Shown: positions 16,247 to 24,607 of the stretch, piece after piece
Layout of the letters: every line of letters begins with the position of its first letter
Numbering within the stretch: position 1 is the first letter of the stretch
Origin: Pseudochrobactrum sp. sp1633
GTDB lineage: Bacteria > Pseudomonadota > Alphaproteobacteria > Rhizobiales > Rhizobiaceae
Reading direction: 5' to 3'
NCBI RefSeq assembly: GCF_030376605.1
Contig: NZ_JARRAE010000022.1
Location: 1 to 35,322 of the forward strand
DNA length: 35,322 nucleotides
The notes under the pieces: model-generated
Database searches by the model: none
The model's input: only the letters and a program-made list of their open reading frames with translations
Told to the model about the DNA's origin: nothing
Translations under genes and position numbers: made by a program

Positions 16247-17854
16247 TCACGCGGCTCCGTCTCGTCGCAGCACCCGACCGGCTCTTGCACCCGTCGGTTG
16301 TCCTTCAGCAATCACCGCCTGCCCGTTCACAAAAACATGGCTGATCCCTGATGGCATCTGCGTTGAGTTTTCAAATGTGGCGTGATCTGTGATTGCATCT
16401 TCGAACAGCACCAGATCAGCAGCCATTGCAGGGCGCAACAGACCGCGGTCGTGCAGGGAAAAACGTTGCGCCGCAACCGAAGTCATCCGGCGCACGGCAT
16501 CCTCAAGCGGGAACCACTTTTTATCCCGCCGTAAAGGACCGGCAATACGCGGAAAAGTCCCGAAAGCACGCGGATGCGGTTTGGAACCCGGACGCGGCAA
16601 TCCGTCAGACCCAGCCATAAACAAACGGTTGCAACATGCTGCATGGAGATCATCTTCATCAAGCTGAAACAGGATAATCCCCGTCTGCCCGTCATCCTCT
16701 TCAACAAAGCGAACCAGCAGATCAAAAGGTGCCATCCCCAAAGCAAATGCTGCCTCGCGCATGGTCTGCCCTTCCAGATGTTTCAGCGCCTCAATACCGA
16801 TGGCCGAAAGCCGCACATTCTCCCAGCCGATCAGCGAGACTTTACTCTGACCGTGATAATCATCCCCGCCATGATCGACCCAATGCGCCAGTTTCTGCCG
16901 CCATGCCGTATTCTGCAGGCGCGCTTTCAAAGCCAGCAAACCACCGTCCATCACAGCCGCTGGCAGAAGTTGCAATATCCATGTGCTGCCTGCCGGATAG
17001 GGATACATATCAAAGCTGATATCCACGCCATCCGTGCGTAAATTTTCCAGATAGTCGATAACCGCAGGTACATTGCCCCAGTTCGGTCGCCCTGCCGATT
17101 GCAAATGTGAGAGCAATCCGGCTGCACCGGACAGACGCACAGCCTCACCGAATTCTTCTGTCGCCTGCATCAGCCCTGCTTCATAGGAGCGGATATGCGC
17201 GGCCAGCACCCCGCCAAAACCGGCGACAACTTTTCCAAGCGCCACCAGCTCCTCAATCTCAGCAAAAGCACTCGGCGGATAAACCAGTCCCAGAGACAGA
17301 CCTGCCGCGCCTTGCGCCATTTGCACTTCAAGCATTTGGCACATCGCCGCCAGTTCGTTCTCGGTTGCTGGTCGCCGGTCATGCCCCATTACTGCCAGCC
17401 GCAAAGCCGCATGGCCCACAAGCGAGATCAGATTGAGGGCAATCCCCTCTCCTTCCAGTGCCTGATGGTATCCCGAAAAATCATCAAAAATCTCATCAGA
17501 TCGCGTTTCCCCAAGAAGACCGGAGAAATGCTGGCGCAGATATTCACGGGACTGTTCTGCTGCCGGATAAAGCGAAAACGAACAATTGCCAACTACAATA
17601 CTGGTCACGCCCTGCATCGCTTTTTCAGGCCTGTCCCGCTCGCGCAGAAAAATCAGATCATCATGGCAATGGGCATCGATAAAACCGGGGCTTAAATAGC
17701 GCTCATCCGCATCAATGATCTGCACATTCCCGTCTGCTTTCAGACCTCTGCCAATCTGCCGGATTAACCCGCTCCCCAGCAGTACGTCGCCGCGATACCA
17801 GGGCGCACCGGTGCCATCAATGATGCGGGCATTGCGAATGAGCGTTTGTGTCAT
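16247..17854 (-). CDS. N-acyl-D-amino-acid deacylase family amidohydrolase
   Basis: The protein has 535 residues, the usual length of D-aminoacylases, which are metal-dependent amidohydrolases that cut the acyl group from N-acyl-D-amino acids. Visible metal-site features are HCHDD (62-66), the Cys ligand in VVGNCSFS (Cys91), His220 in AHIRSYE, His250 in LSHLQSAG and the Asp of AGSDGLPR. The C-terminus has the typical 'PAMAADLVLFE' beta-sandwich segment. It follows RidA by 26 bases with its own site (CGGAG), so the two form one operon. In this cluster the acyl substrate could be an N-acetylated amino sugar acid such as N-acetyl-D-glucosaminate, rather than an ordinary D-amino acid. Confidence 0.88.
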   Translation of the reverse strand: MTQTLIRNARIIDGTGAPWYRGDVLLGSGLIRQIGRGLKADGNVQIIDADERYLSPGFIDAHCHDDLIFLRERDRPEKAMQGVTSIVVGNCSFSLYPAAEQSREYLRQHFSGLLGETRSDEIFDDFSGYHQALEGEGIALNLISLVGHAALRLAVMGHDRRPATENELAAMCQMLEVQMAQGAAGLSLGLVYPPSAFAEIEELVALGKVVAGFGGVLAAHIRSYEAGLMQATEEFGEAVRLSGAAGLLSHLQSAGRPNWGNVPAVIDYLENLRTDGVDISFDMYPYPAGSTWILQLLPAAVMDGGLLALKARLQNTAWRQKLAHWVDHGGDDYHGQSKVSLIGWENVRLSAIGIEALKHLEGQTMREAAFALGMAPFDLLVRFVEEDDGQTGIILFQLDEDDLHAACCNRLFMAGSDGLPRPGSKPHPRAFGTFPRIAGPLRRDKKWFPLEDAVRRMTSVAAQRFSLHDRGLLRPAMAADLVLFEDAITDHATFENSTQMPSGISHVFVNGQAVIAEGQPTGARAGRVLRRDGAA

Positions 17855-17880
17855 TTCAGGCTCCGGCTTTCAGCTTTTCT

Positions 17881-18225
17881 TTACAAAGCAGCGATTGCAG
17901 TCATTTCCACGCGCAGATCAGGATCGGCAAGACGCGCTTCCACACAGGCACGCGCCGGTGGATTTTCAGGATCAATCCATGCATCATAAACAGAATTCAT
18001 CGCGTCAAAATCCACAATCGCCGGAAGGAATACATTCACAGCCAGTAATTTGGAACGGTCAGTTCCTGCCTGCTGCAAAAGCTGATCAATCTTACCCAAC
18101 ACATCACGGGTTTGCTCTTCAATGGAAGCCTTGCGGTTCTCTGCCACCTGACCGGCAATATGCACCATGCCGCCATAGCTCACGGCCTGACTCATCCGGC
18201 TGCCTTTTTGATAACGCATAATCAT
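17881..18225 (-). CDS. RidA family protein (enamine/imine deaminase)
   Basis: The protein has 114 residues, normal for RidA/YjgF/UK114. These trimers hydrolyse the reactive enamine/imine intermediates released by PLP enzymes. 'GSRMSQAVSYGGMVHIAGQV', 'EEQTRDVLGKIDQLLQQAGTD' and the C-terminal 'PARACVEARLADPDLRVEM' with the conserved Arg are visible. The frame extends to 18306, but those extra codons read through the operator box and promoter. The ATG at 18225 has AGAAGGA upstream and matches relatives. It lies first in an operon with the deacylase and in a cluster with a PLP enzyme, which fits a clean-up role for that enzyme's intermediate. Confidence 0.88.
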   Translation of the reverse strand: MIMRYQKGSRMSQAVSYGGMVHIAGQVAENRKASIEEQTRDVLGKIDQLLQQAGTDRSKLLAVNVFLPAIVDFDAMNSVYDAWIDPENPPARACVEARLADPDLRVEMTAIAAL

Positions 18226-18272
18226 ACCCGTATTTCCTTCTGTCATCGTCACTTCTGATTGTAAACTTCTGC

Positions 18273-18300
18273 TTGCCTGCATAATAAAATCCAATATAAC
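18273..18300 (+). promoter_or_regulatory. Putative promoter of the IclR gene
   Basis: TTGCCT (18273-18278), a 16-base spacer and TATAAC (18295-18300), about 36 bases before the ATG. The -10 box lies inside operator copy A, suggesting autoregulation. Confidence 0.45.
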
Positions 18301-18305
18301 AGACA
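18288..18305. promoter_or_regulatory. Putative IclR operator, copy A
   Basis: AATCCAATATAACAGACA on the plus strand. The core TCCAAxATAACxGACAT recurs in the only other divergent region of this cluster (24458-24475). It overlaps the predicted -10 of the IclR gene and the predicted start of transcription of the ridA operon, as expected for a repressor site. Confidence 0.55.
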
Positions 18306-18312
18306 TAGTAAC

Positions 18313-18318
18313 ATTATA
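18313..18318 (-). promoter_or_regulatory. Putative -10 box for the ridA operon
   Basis: The minus strand shows a perfect TATAAT. A rough -35 (TGACAT) lies 18 bases upstream, inside the start of the IclR gene. The predicted transcription start falls on the edge of operator copy A. Confidence 0.45.
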
Positions 18319-18336
18319 GTGCTCATCGGAGACAGC

Positions 18337-19125
18337 ATGTCAGACAACACCGCATCCACTCCGGTCACGTCCAAAGAAGACAGCAGCAAACGTGCACGCG
18401 GTCTGGATCGTGCCTTTGAGATACTGGATTTTCTGCGCAACAAGCGTGAACCGCTGAAACCCAATGAAATTGCCGCCCAGATCGGTGCCCCGCGCTCTTC
18501 GGTTTACGAACTGGTCAATCTGCTGCTGCGCAATGGTATTCTCGAATTTACCGGCGGCGATGGCCGCGTCTTTCTCGGACGCAAATTGTATTTTCTCGGC
18601 GCCGCTTATGAAGATCATTTTGACTTCATGCGCGAGTGTGACAGTGCACTGGAGCGCATTGCTGAACAGACCCGCGAAACAGCGCAATATTGTGTGCTTG
18701 ACGGCAATAAATACACCGTCGCCCGCATGAAAGAGGGGGTGCGCCCGTTCCGCATCTCCTCCGATGTCGGTCATTCTGTGCCTATTCCGTGGACAGCATC
18801 CGGTCGCCTGCTGGTCGCCCATCTCAGCGATGAAGAAATTACCACTTTCATTCCTGCTGCCGATTTCCAGATGCCCAATGGCAGCTGGCTTGATCCGGCG
18901 GAATTTATCGCGCAGGTGCGTGAAGCGGACAGAACCGGACAATTCACCTTCAACAGCACGGTCGACAATTTCACTCACTGTTTTGCCGTACCAATGCGTG
19001 ATGCGCAGGGCATTGCCACCGCGACGCTGTGTCTTGTTGCACCCCGCGATGACGGGCTGAAGAACCATACTTTCTATCTGCAATGCCTGAAAGAGGCCGC
19101 GCAGGCGCTCAGTGGCAAACACTGA
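18337..19125 (+). CDS. IclR family transcriptional regulator
   Basis: The protein has 262 residues. The N-terminal winged helix-turn-helix ('GLDRAFEILDFLRNKREPLKP', 'NEIAAQIGAPRSSVYELVNLL', 'GILEFTGGDGRVFLGRKL') is followed by the IclR effector domain ('IAEQTRETAQYCVLDGNKYT', 'GHSVPIPWTASGRLLVAHLS', 'HCFAVPMRD'). The frame is open to a GTG at 18319, but GGAG six bases before the ATG at 18337 decides the start. It sits divergent from ridA and beside a KDG-kinase-like cluster. KdgR, the classic KDG-responsive repressor, is also of the IclR family, so a sugar-acid effector is plausible but not shown. Confidence 0.92.
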   Translation: MSDNTASTPVTSKEDSSKRARGLDRAFEILDFLRNKREPLKPNEIAAQIGAPRSSVYELVNLLLRNGILEFTGGDGRVFLGRKLYFLGAAYEDHFDFMRECDSALERIAEQTRETAQYCVLDGNKYTVARMKEGVRPFRISSDVGHSVPIPWTASGRLLVAHLSDEEITTFIPAADFQMPNGSWLDPAEFIAQVREADRTGQFTFNSTVDNFTHCFAVPMRDAQGIATATLCLVAPRDDGLKNHTFYLQCLKEAAQALSGKH

Positions 19126-19157
19126 CTGGAAGAAGGGCACTTGTTTCACCGGACGCG

Positions 19158-20981
19158 TCATTGGAATATGAAATGCCCTTCTGAAACTTCACGCATCTGG
19201 CGTTGCACCGGCACATAGTCCGGCGCACGGACAGGGCTGTGCAACTCATCGGCAATCTGACCACGCCGCATACCGCGCCGTGCAGGATCAGGCACCGGCA
19301 CTGCTGCCATCAGCTTTTTCGTATAAGGATGCTGCGGGTTTTCAAACACCGCTGCACGCGGCCCGATCTCAACAATCTCGCCCAGATACATCACCGCAAC
19401 ACGGTGACTGAGACGCTCCACCACCGCCATGTCATGGGAAATAAACAGAAAAGACAGGTTGAGGCTGGATTGCAGATCGAGCAGCAGATTAATCACCTGC
19501 GCCTTAATGGAAACATCAAGAGCGGACACGGATTCATCGGCAACAATGAGTTTCGGATCAAGCGCCAGAGCACGCGCAATACAAATACGCTGACGCTGCC
19601 CGCCGGAAAATTCATGCGGAAAGCGCGAGGCCATATCCGCTTTCAGCCCCACCCGCTCCAGCAGATCAGCCACGCGTTCCCGCGCCTGTTGTCTGGTGCC
19701 GAGCTTATGCTCCAGAAACGGCTCCGCAATCGACGCGCCGACCCGCATACGCGGATTGAGACTGGCATAAGGATCCTGAAAAATCATCTGCATGGTACGG
19801 CGCAGACCTTGCAGCTCATGCCCTGCCATGGCCATCACATCCTGCCCGTTGACCATAACGGAACCGCTTTGCGGCTGTATGAGCCGCATGATGGAGCGGC
19901 CGGTCGTCGATTTACCGCAACCGGATTCCCCGACCAGCGACAGCGTTTCTCCCGGTTGCAGCGAGAAAGAGACATTCTCTACGGCGTGCACTCTGCCCGC
20001 CAGTCGCCCGAATAGTCCGCTGTGAATGGTAAAACGTGTCGTCAGCCCTTTCACATCCAGAATGGGAGCCGCATCCTGCGCAACTGTATCGGCAGCCTCC
20101 ACAGGCGGCAGTGCCGTACCGGTACGGATATCAACAACCGGAAAACGCAGTGGGCGCACACGTCCAGTCATCGAACCAAGTGCAGGCACGGCTGATAGCA
20201 AAGCCCGCGTATAAGGATGTTTCGCATCACGGAAAATCGTGGTCGTATCACCGGTTTCCACCGCATCACCATGATACATCACCACCGTGCGATCAGCGAT
20301 TTCTGCAACCACGCCCATCTCATGGGTGATGAACAGTACCGAAGTGCCTTCCTCTTCCTGCAGGGTTTTAATCAGGTCGAGGATCTGCCCCTGAATAGTC
20401 ACATCCAGCGCGGTAGTCGGCTCGTCGGCAATCAGCAATTTCGGGCGGGTGACCAGCGCCATAGCGATCATCACGCGCTGGCGCATACCGCCGGAGAAAC
20501 AATGCGGATATTCATTGAACCGGCTTGCGGCAGACGGAATGCGAACCTTATCCATCAGGCGCAGAGCTTCAGCCTTTGCCTCTGCCTTGCTCATATTGCG
20601 ATGGCATAACAGAGCTTCACAAATCTGGTCTCCCACCGTGTAAAGCGGGTTGAGCGACGTCATCGGCTCCTGAAAGATCATCGCGACATCATTGCCGCGT
20701 ATTTTTTGCATTTCATGCTCGGACAGCTGCAAGATATCTTTGCCGGCAAGCAGAATATTCCCTTCAATCCGGCTGGTATCCGGCTGCAACAACCGCATGA
20801 CAGAAAGAGACGTTACACTTTTTCCTGAGCCGGATTCCCCGACCAGCGCCACGGTTTCCCCTGCACCGACATCAAAGGAGATGTTTCTCACAACCGGCCG
20901 CCAGCCGCCCTCACCGAGAAAAGACGTTGTGAGGTTTTGCACACGGAGCACAGGCTGTTTGTCTGATAAATGGCTCATCAT
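19158..20981 (-). CDS. Fused double ATP-binding protein of an oligopeptide-type ABC transporter (DppD-DppF)
   Basis: The protein has about 607 residues. Two complete peptide-transporter-type ATPases are joined in one chain. The first half has GESGSGKSVTSL, LSGGMRQR-like (FSGGMRQR) and ADEPTTALD. The second half has GESGCGKSTTGRS, FSGGQRQRICIARAL and ADESVSALD. Each half ends with the oligopeptide-family extension ('HPYTRALLSAVP', 'HPYTKKLMAAVPVPDP'). The long open frame to 21074 runs into the permease gene. The ATG pair at 20981/20978, with GAGGA upstream and four bases after the permease stop, is the likely start. It energises the two permeases upstream. Dpp-type systems carry di- and oligopeptides and also some oligosaccharides. 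Confidence 0.92.
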   Translation of the reverse strand: MMSHLSDKQPVLRVQNLTTSFLGEGGWRPVVRNISFDVGAGETVALVGESGSGKSVTSLSVMRLLQPDTSRIEGNILLAGKDILQLSEHEMQKIRGNDVAMIFQEPMTSLNPLYTVGDQICEALLCHRNMSKAEAKAEALRLMDKVRIPSAASRFNEYPHCFSGGMRQRVMIAMALVTRPKLLIADEPTTALDVTIQGQILDLIKTLQEEEGTSVLFITHEMGVVAEIADRTVVMYHGDAVETGDTTTIFRDAKHPYTRALLSAVPALGSMTGRVRPLRFPVVDIRTGTALPPVEAADTVAQDAAPILDVKGLTTRFTIHSGLFGRLAGRVHAVENVSFSLQPGETLSLVGESGCGKSTTGRSIMRLIQPQSGSVMVNGQDVMAMAGHELQGLRRTMQMIFQDPYASLNPRMRVGASIAEPFLEHKLGTRQQARERVADLLERVGLKADMASRFPHEFSGGQRQRICIARALALDPKLIVADESVSALDVSIKAQVINLLLDLQSSLNLSFLFISHDMAVVERLSHRVAVMYLGEIVEIGPRAAVFENPQHPYTKKLMAAVPVPDPARRGMRRGQIADELHSPVRAPDYVPVQRQMREVSEGHFIFQ

Positions 20982-20985
20982 GTCC

Positions 20986-21849
20986 TCACATATCTTTACG
21001 CAAACGTGGGTCGAGAAGATCGCGCAATCCGTCCCCCACCATCTGCAAAGACAGCACGGCGAGAATGATGGCAAAACCCGGAAACAGCGTCATCCAGTCT
21101 GCCTGTCCGACATATTGACGGCCGGAAGCAATCATCGTTCCCCATGTCGGGATTTCCGGACTGACACCAAGCCCCAGAAAGGACAGACCGGCCTCAGCAA
21201 GCATGGCCTGCGCAAACAGAAACGTCCCCTGCACCAGAATAGGTGACAGCAAATTGCGCAACACATGGCGGGTCATAATATGCGGCGTGGAAATGCCCAG
21301 CGCACGCGATGCCTCAATATAAGGCAGTTCGCGGATAACGAGTGTTGAAGCGCGCACCACACGCGCCAATCTCGGTGCATAGACAATCGACAGCGCCACA
21401 ATCACTGTTGTCAGCGAAGGGCCGAGTGCGGCCACCAGCGCAATCGCCAGCAGAATATCAGGAAACGCCATCATCGCATCAATCAGACGCGCAATCGGCG
21501 TATCCAGCCGCTGAAAAAAACCGGCCAGCAGACCGAGCGTGATACCAATGACAGAGGCCAGCACCACCACGGCGGCACCGACTGCCAATGACAGCTGCCC
21601 CGCATAAAGTGTGCGGGAAAACACATCGCGGCCAAATTCATCGGTGCCGAAAAACCATGTGCCATTGGGCGCAGTCAGACGGTTACTAATCGATAATTTA
21701 CCCGGTGCATAGGGTGCAATCAGCGGCGCCAGCACAGCCAGTAGCACAAAAACCGTCAGGACAAACAGGCCAAATGCAACGGTGCGGCGACGCAACAGGC
21801 GACGGATGAATAACCGCGTTTCTGAAGTCTTTTCACTTAAAACAGCCAT
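20986..21849 (-). CDS. ABC transporter permease, DppC type
   Basis: This is an inner-membrane subunit of 287 residues. It has an N-terminal helix after a basic stretch ('RRLLRRRTVAFGLFVLTVFV') and the DppC-type periplasmic loop 'FFGTDEFGRDVFSRTLYAGQ'. The coupling loop is 'EASRALGISTPHIMTRHVLRNLLSPILV', and the C-terminus is 'FPGFAIILAVLSLQMVGDGLRDLLDPRLR'. It is co-transcribed with the other permease (one-base overlap) and with the ATPase. Confidence 0.93.
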   Translation of the reverse strand: MAVLSEKTSETRLFIRRLLRRRTVAFGLFVLTVFVLLAVLAPLIAPYAPGKLSISNRLTAPNGTWFFGTDEFGRDVFSRTLYAGQLSLAVGAAVVVLASVIGITLGLLAGFFQRLDTPIARLIDAMMAFPDILLAIALVAALGPSLTTVIVALSIVYAPRLARVVRASTLVIRELPYIEASRALGISTPHIMTRHVLRNLLSPILVQGTFLFAQAMLAEAGLSFLGLGVSPEIPTWGTMIASGRQYVGQADWMTLFPGFAIILAVLSLQMVGDGLRDLLDPRLRKDM

Positions 21850-22790
21850 CAGTAACGCACCCTCGGATCGACTGCCAGATAAAGCATATCAATGGCAAAA
21901 TTAATCAGAACATAGAGCGCGGCAATCACCAGCAATGCCCCCTGAATAACAGGATAATCACGGCGCATCACCGCAGACACTACCAGATTGCCGACACCAG
22001 GGAGGCCAAACACCGTCTCGGTCACCACTGCGCCGGAAATCAGCACAGCTGCGGTCAGCCCGATCACGGTCAGAATAGGGATCAGTGCATTTTTAAACGC
22101 ATGCTTCATCACCACACGTCTGCCATTCAGCCCTTTGGCTTTGGCCGTGCGCACATAGTCATCGCCCAGTACATCCAGCATAGAAGCGCGGGTAAAACGC
22201 ATAATCAAAGCGGAGGACACGATGCCCAGCGCGAAAGACGGAAGCACCAGATGCATCATCCGCTGGCCAAAACTCGTATCGGGCCCGCCATAACCGGAAA
22301 CCGGAAATAAGCCGTAACGTACGGCAAATACCTGCATCAGCAGCAGGCCGAGCCAGAAACTGGGAATACTGGCGGCAAACATCGCCACTGCTGTCGCCGT
22401 CTGATCGAAAAATGAGCCACGTTTAACCGCGGCATAAATCCCGACCGGCAAGGCAATCGCACTGGCAATCAGAATGGAAAACAATGTGAGAAAGAATGTC
22501 GGCTCTGCGCGCTCAGCAAGCGCATGCGCCACCGGTTGGTCGAGAAAGATTGACTGGCCAAGATCACCGCGCAGCAATTGCAGCAGGTAATAGCCATATT
22601 GCACCGGCAAAGAGCGGTCGAGACCGAGCTTTGTACGCAGCGTTTCAATGTCGGCCTGCGTTGCCTCCGGCCCCAGCATCACAGCAGCAGGATCGCCCGG
22701 CGTAACCCGTACGATCACAAAAACGATCGTCACAACCAGAAACATGACCACAATCATGCCGATCAGACGCTGTATGATATAGCGTATCAT
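21849..22790 (-). CDS. ABC transporter permease, DppB type
   Basis: This inner-membrane subunit of 313 residues opens in the typical way for DppB ('IRYIIQRLIGMIVVMFLVVTIVF', 'RVTPGDPAAVMLGPEAT'). The coupling loop is 'RTAKAKGLNGRRVVMKHAFKNALIPILTV', followed by 'TETVFGLPGVGNLVV'. GGAGA before the ATG gives a clear start. It follows the binding-protein gene, separated by a strong intercistronic hairpin, and pairs with the DppC-type permease to form the channel. Confidence 0.93.
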   Translation of the reverse strand: MIRYIIQRLIGMIVVMFLVVTIVFVIVRVTPGDPAAVMLGPEATQADIETLRTKLGLDRSLPVQYGYYLLQLLRGDLGQSIFLDQPVAHALAERAEPTFFLTLFSILIASAIALPVGIYAAVKRGSFFDQTATAVAMFAASIPSFWLGLLLMQVFAVRYGLFPVSGYGGPDTSFGQRMMHLVLPSFALGIVSSALIMRFTRASMLDVLGDDYVRTAKAKGLNGRRVVMKHAFKNALIPILTVIGLTAAVLISGAVVTETVFGLPGVGNLVVSAVMRRDYPVIQGALLVIAALYVLINFAIDMLYLAVDPRVRY

Positions 22791-22816
22791 TCAGTCTCCA
22801 CCCAAACATATTTCAA

Positions 22817-22850
22817 GCCGCGTTGTCTCCTCCTCCGGAGACAACGCGGC
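22817..22850 (-). terminator. Intercistronic hairpin after the binding-protein gene
   Basis: GCCGCGTTGTCTCC / GGAGACAACGCGGC is a perfect 14-bp stem around a six-base loop, nine bases after the binding-protein stop. The following tract is only weakly T-rich. It likely acts as a partial terminator or 3' stabiliser that keeps binding-protein mRNA above permease mRNA. Confidence 0.75.
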
Positions 22851-22859
22851 CTATTTTAT

Positions 22860-24389
22860 TTATTGCGTAACGGAAGCATTCCAGAAATACGGCCAAGGCG
22901 CAGGCGTAACGCCGTCCAGTTTCTTGGATTTCGCAGACAGATTGTTAAAGTTACCGACCTTGATGAACGGCACTTCGTCGAACACGACTTTCTGTACGTC
23001 TGCCCAGAGTGCCGCACGCTTCTGCGGATCAGCTTCCGCATTAAACGCATCCATCACCTTGGCGCGAGCCGGTGTATTCCACTTGCCCGGTGCACTGACA
23101 GAAAGCGGATCAATCAGAGCCGGTTCCGGCAGGAACGGACTATGGGTAATATAAATATCCCAGAGTGCCGGATCAGCACGGCGCTGGGTGAGCGTTGCCC
23201 AATCCACCACCTGCATATCAACAGTGAAGCCGGCCAGTTTCAGATATTCAGCCGCAACTTGCGCCATTTTGTAATGGAATTCATATTGGCGGCTGGTGAG
23301 AATACGCAGCGGCTCGCCATTATAACTGGCAGTTTTCAGCAGGGCTTTTGCGGCCACTGCATCACCGACATTATAGCTGCCTTCCGATCCCGCATCTGTG
23401 CTCCAGATAAATTGGGACGGATAGAGCGATGGTTCAGCGCTGAAGAAATCCTTGCTGCCATAGGCAGCAGTCAGCATATCCTCATTATTCAGCGCCACCT
23501 GAACGGCTTTACGCAGATCACGGTTTGCAGCAATGCCTTTGGAGGTATTCATAATGAACACCGGCCAGCCGAACGGCTTGAGCATAACCGCATCCGAAGA
23601 TGCTGAACCGGACACACGGTCAAAAGCCTCAACCGGCAGCGCATCAACATAACCATACTGGCCGGAAACAGCAGCTTCTACACGGGTGCTGGCATCAGGC
23701 ACAGGTACAAAACGGATTTCATCCAGATTCTGCTGACGGCCACCGGCATAACCGCTCGGCTCGCCTTCCTGCGATTTATAACCGTCATAACGCACTAGCT
23801 GAATATACTGATCCGGCTTACGCTCTTTGAACTGATAAGGGCCGGTACCGACAAATTCGGTCATTGGTTCAGCCTGTTTTTCAGCAGGCAAGACAATCGC
23901 CGCGGAATTGTTAAAGGCGAGCAGAGATGTCAGTGGCGCATAAGGCTGCTTCAAGGTGATTTTGATGCTGTGATCGTCAACCGGCTCAATGGCTTCAATC
24001 AAAGTCGCTGCCTGCTTGCCGCGCGAGGCTAAGGTTGTCCAGCGTTTGAGCGATGCCACAACATCTTCCGAAGTCATGTCCGAACCATCGTGGAATTTGA
24101 CACCCTCACGCAATTTAATCAGATAGGTTTTGCCGTCGGCAGAAATTTCCGGAAGGCTGGCAGCCAGAAGCGGCGCCGGTTTCCAGTCTTTATCGAAAGT
24201 ATAAAGCGTCTCAAACATATGCTGACTGACAATACCGACGAGATCAGCCGTTGAGACCATCGGGTCCAGTGTCGGCGGCTCACCAATAGTTGCCACATCC
24301 AGCACGCCGCCTTTTTGCTGTGCGAAAGCGGATGGTGTCAATGCGATTGTCGCGGCACCCAATAACAGCGCCAGTTTCATTGCCTGCAT
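22860..24389 (-). CDS. Oligopeptide-type (family 5) periplasmic substrate-binding protein
   Basis: The protein has 509 residues with a signal peptide (MQAMKLALLLGAATIALTPS, cleaved after 'AFA'). The mature protein has the SBP_bac_5 pattern: 'GGVLDVATIGEPPTLDPMVSTAD', 'LREGVKFHDGSDMTSEDVVASLKRW', 'FVGTGPYQF' and the C-terminal 'VVFDEVPFIKVGN'. The frame is open to 24476, but that extension reads through the operator box. The ATG at 24389 with TGGGGGT upstream starts the signal peptide. Family 5 proteins bind peptides, and some bind chito- or cello-oligosaccharides, so the ligand could be a peptide or an oxidised sugar. Confidence 0.92.
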   Translation of the reverse strand: MQAMKLALLLGAATIALTPSAFAQQKGGVLDVATIGEPPTLDPMVSTADLVGIVSQHMFETLYTFDKDWKPAPLLAASLPEISADGKTYLIKLREGVKFHDGSDMTSEDVVASLKRWTTLASRGKQAATLIEAIEPVDDHSIKITLKQPYAPLTSLLAFNNSAAIVLPAEKQAEPMTEFVGTGPYQFKERKPDQYIQLVRYDGYKSQEGEPSGYAGGRQQNLDEIRFVPVPDASTRVEAAVSGQYGYVDALPVEAFDRVSGSASSDAVMLKPFGWPVFIMNTSKGIAANRDLRKAVQVALNNEDMLTAAYGSKDFFSAEPSLYPSQFIWSTDAGSEGSYNVGDAVAAKALLKTASYNGEPLRILTSRQYEFHYKMAQVAAEYLKLAGFTVDMQVVDWATLTQRRADPALWDIYITHSPFLPEPALIDPLSVSAPGKWNTPARAKVMDAFNAEADPQKRAALWADVQKVVFDEVPFIKVGNFNNLSAKSKKLDGVTPAPWPYFWNASVTQ

Positions 24390-24457
24390 TTTCTGAACCC
24401 CCAATTGTTTGCCTGCATCAGGTGATGCAGCTCCTCCTCGGTATGATTTTTCATTTT

Positions 24458-24475
24458 TGTCCAAAATAACGGACA
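24458..24475. promoter_or_regulatory. Putative IclR operator, copy B
   Basis: TGTCCAAAATAACGGACA has perfect 5-base inverted arms (TGTCC/GGACA). It shares the core TCCAAxATAACxGACAT with copy A at 18288-18305. It lies downstream of the predicted promoter of the binding-protein operon and upstream of that of the PLP-enzyme operon. Confidence 0.6.
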
Positions 24476-24493
24476 TTAGTCTATTTTACCGGA

Positions 24494-24522
24494 TTGACGT
24501 ATCTCAATACAGTATGCATAAC
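24494..24522 (+). promoter_or_regulatory. Putative promoter of the PLP-enzyme/kinase operon
   Basis: TTGACG (24494-24499), a 17-base spacer and CATAAC (24517-24522). Operator copy B lies just upstream. Confidence 0.45.
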
Positions 24523-24529
24523 TTGTCAA
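24500..24529 (-). promoter_or_regulatory. Putative promoter of the binding-protein operon
   Basis: On the minus strand TTGACA (24529-24524) is followed at 17-18 bases by TGAGAT/GAGATA. It overlaps the divergent promoter, and operator copy B lies about 20 bases beyond the expected transcription start. Confidence 0.4.
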
Positions 24530-24607
24530 GAGGGCGGCTCGCCAGACCGGCACGTTTTTTGACGGCCATAGCGGGAATATGCAGAGCCGGAAAATTTGTG
24601 AGGAAAA

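Noticed and set aside
18226-18306. N-terminal extension of RidA starting MSVILD
   Set aside because: It shares its first residues with an extension of the binding-protein gene only because both read through the same operator box. The better start with a ribosome-binding site and family-like N-terminus is at 18225.
18340-19161. 273-codon open frame opposite the IclR gene
   Set aside because: No family resemblance; it is a mirror of the IclR coding region, whose protein motifs are clear.
19131-19182. Inverted repeat AGAAGGGCA/TGCCCTTCT at the IclR-ATPase junction
   Set aside because: The loop is 34 bases long and holds the end of the ATPase gene, with no T tract. Too weak to call a terminator.
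22578-23606. 342-codon open frame opposite dppB-type and binding-protein genes
   Set aside because: It spans two real genes and their intergenic hairpin on the opposite strand and has His/Arg/Cys-rich antisense composition.
24390-24476. N-terminal extension of the Dpp-type binding protein
   Set aside because: It would bury the signal peptide and is made of operator and leader sequence. The ATG at 24389 has a good ribosome-binding site.
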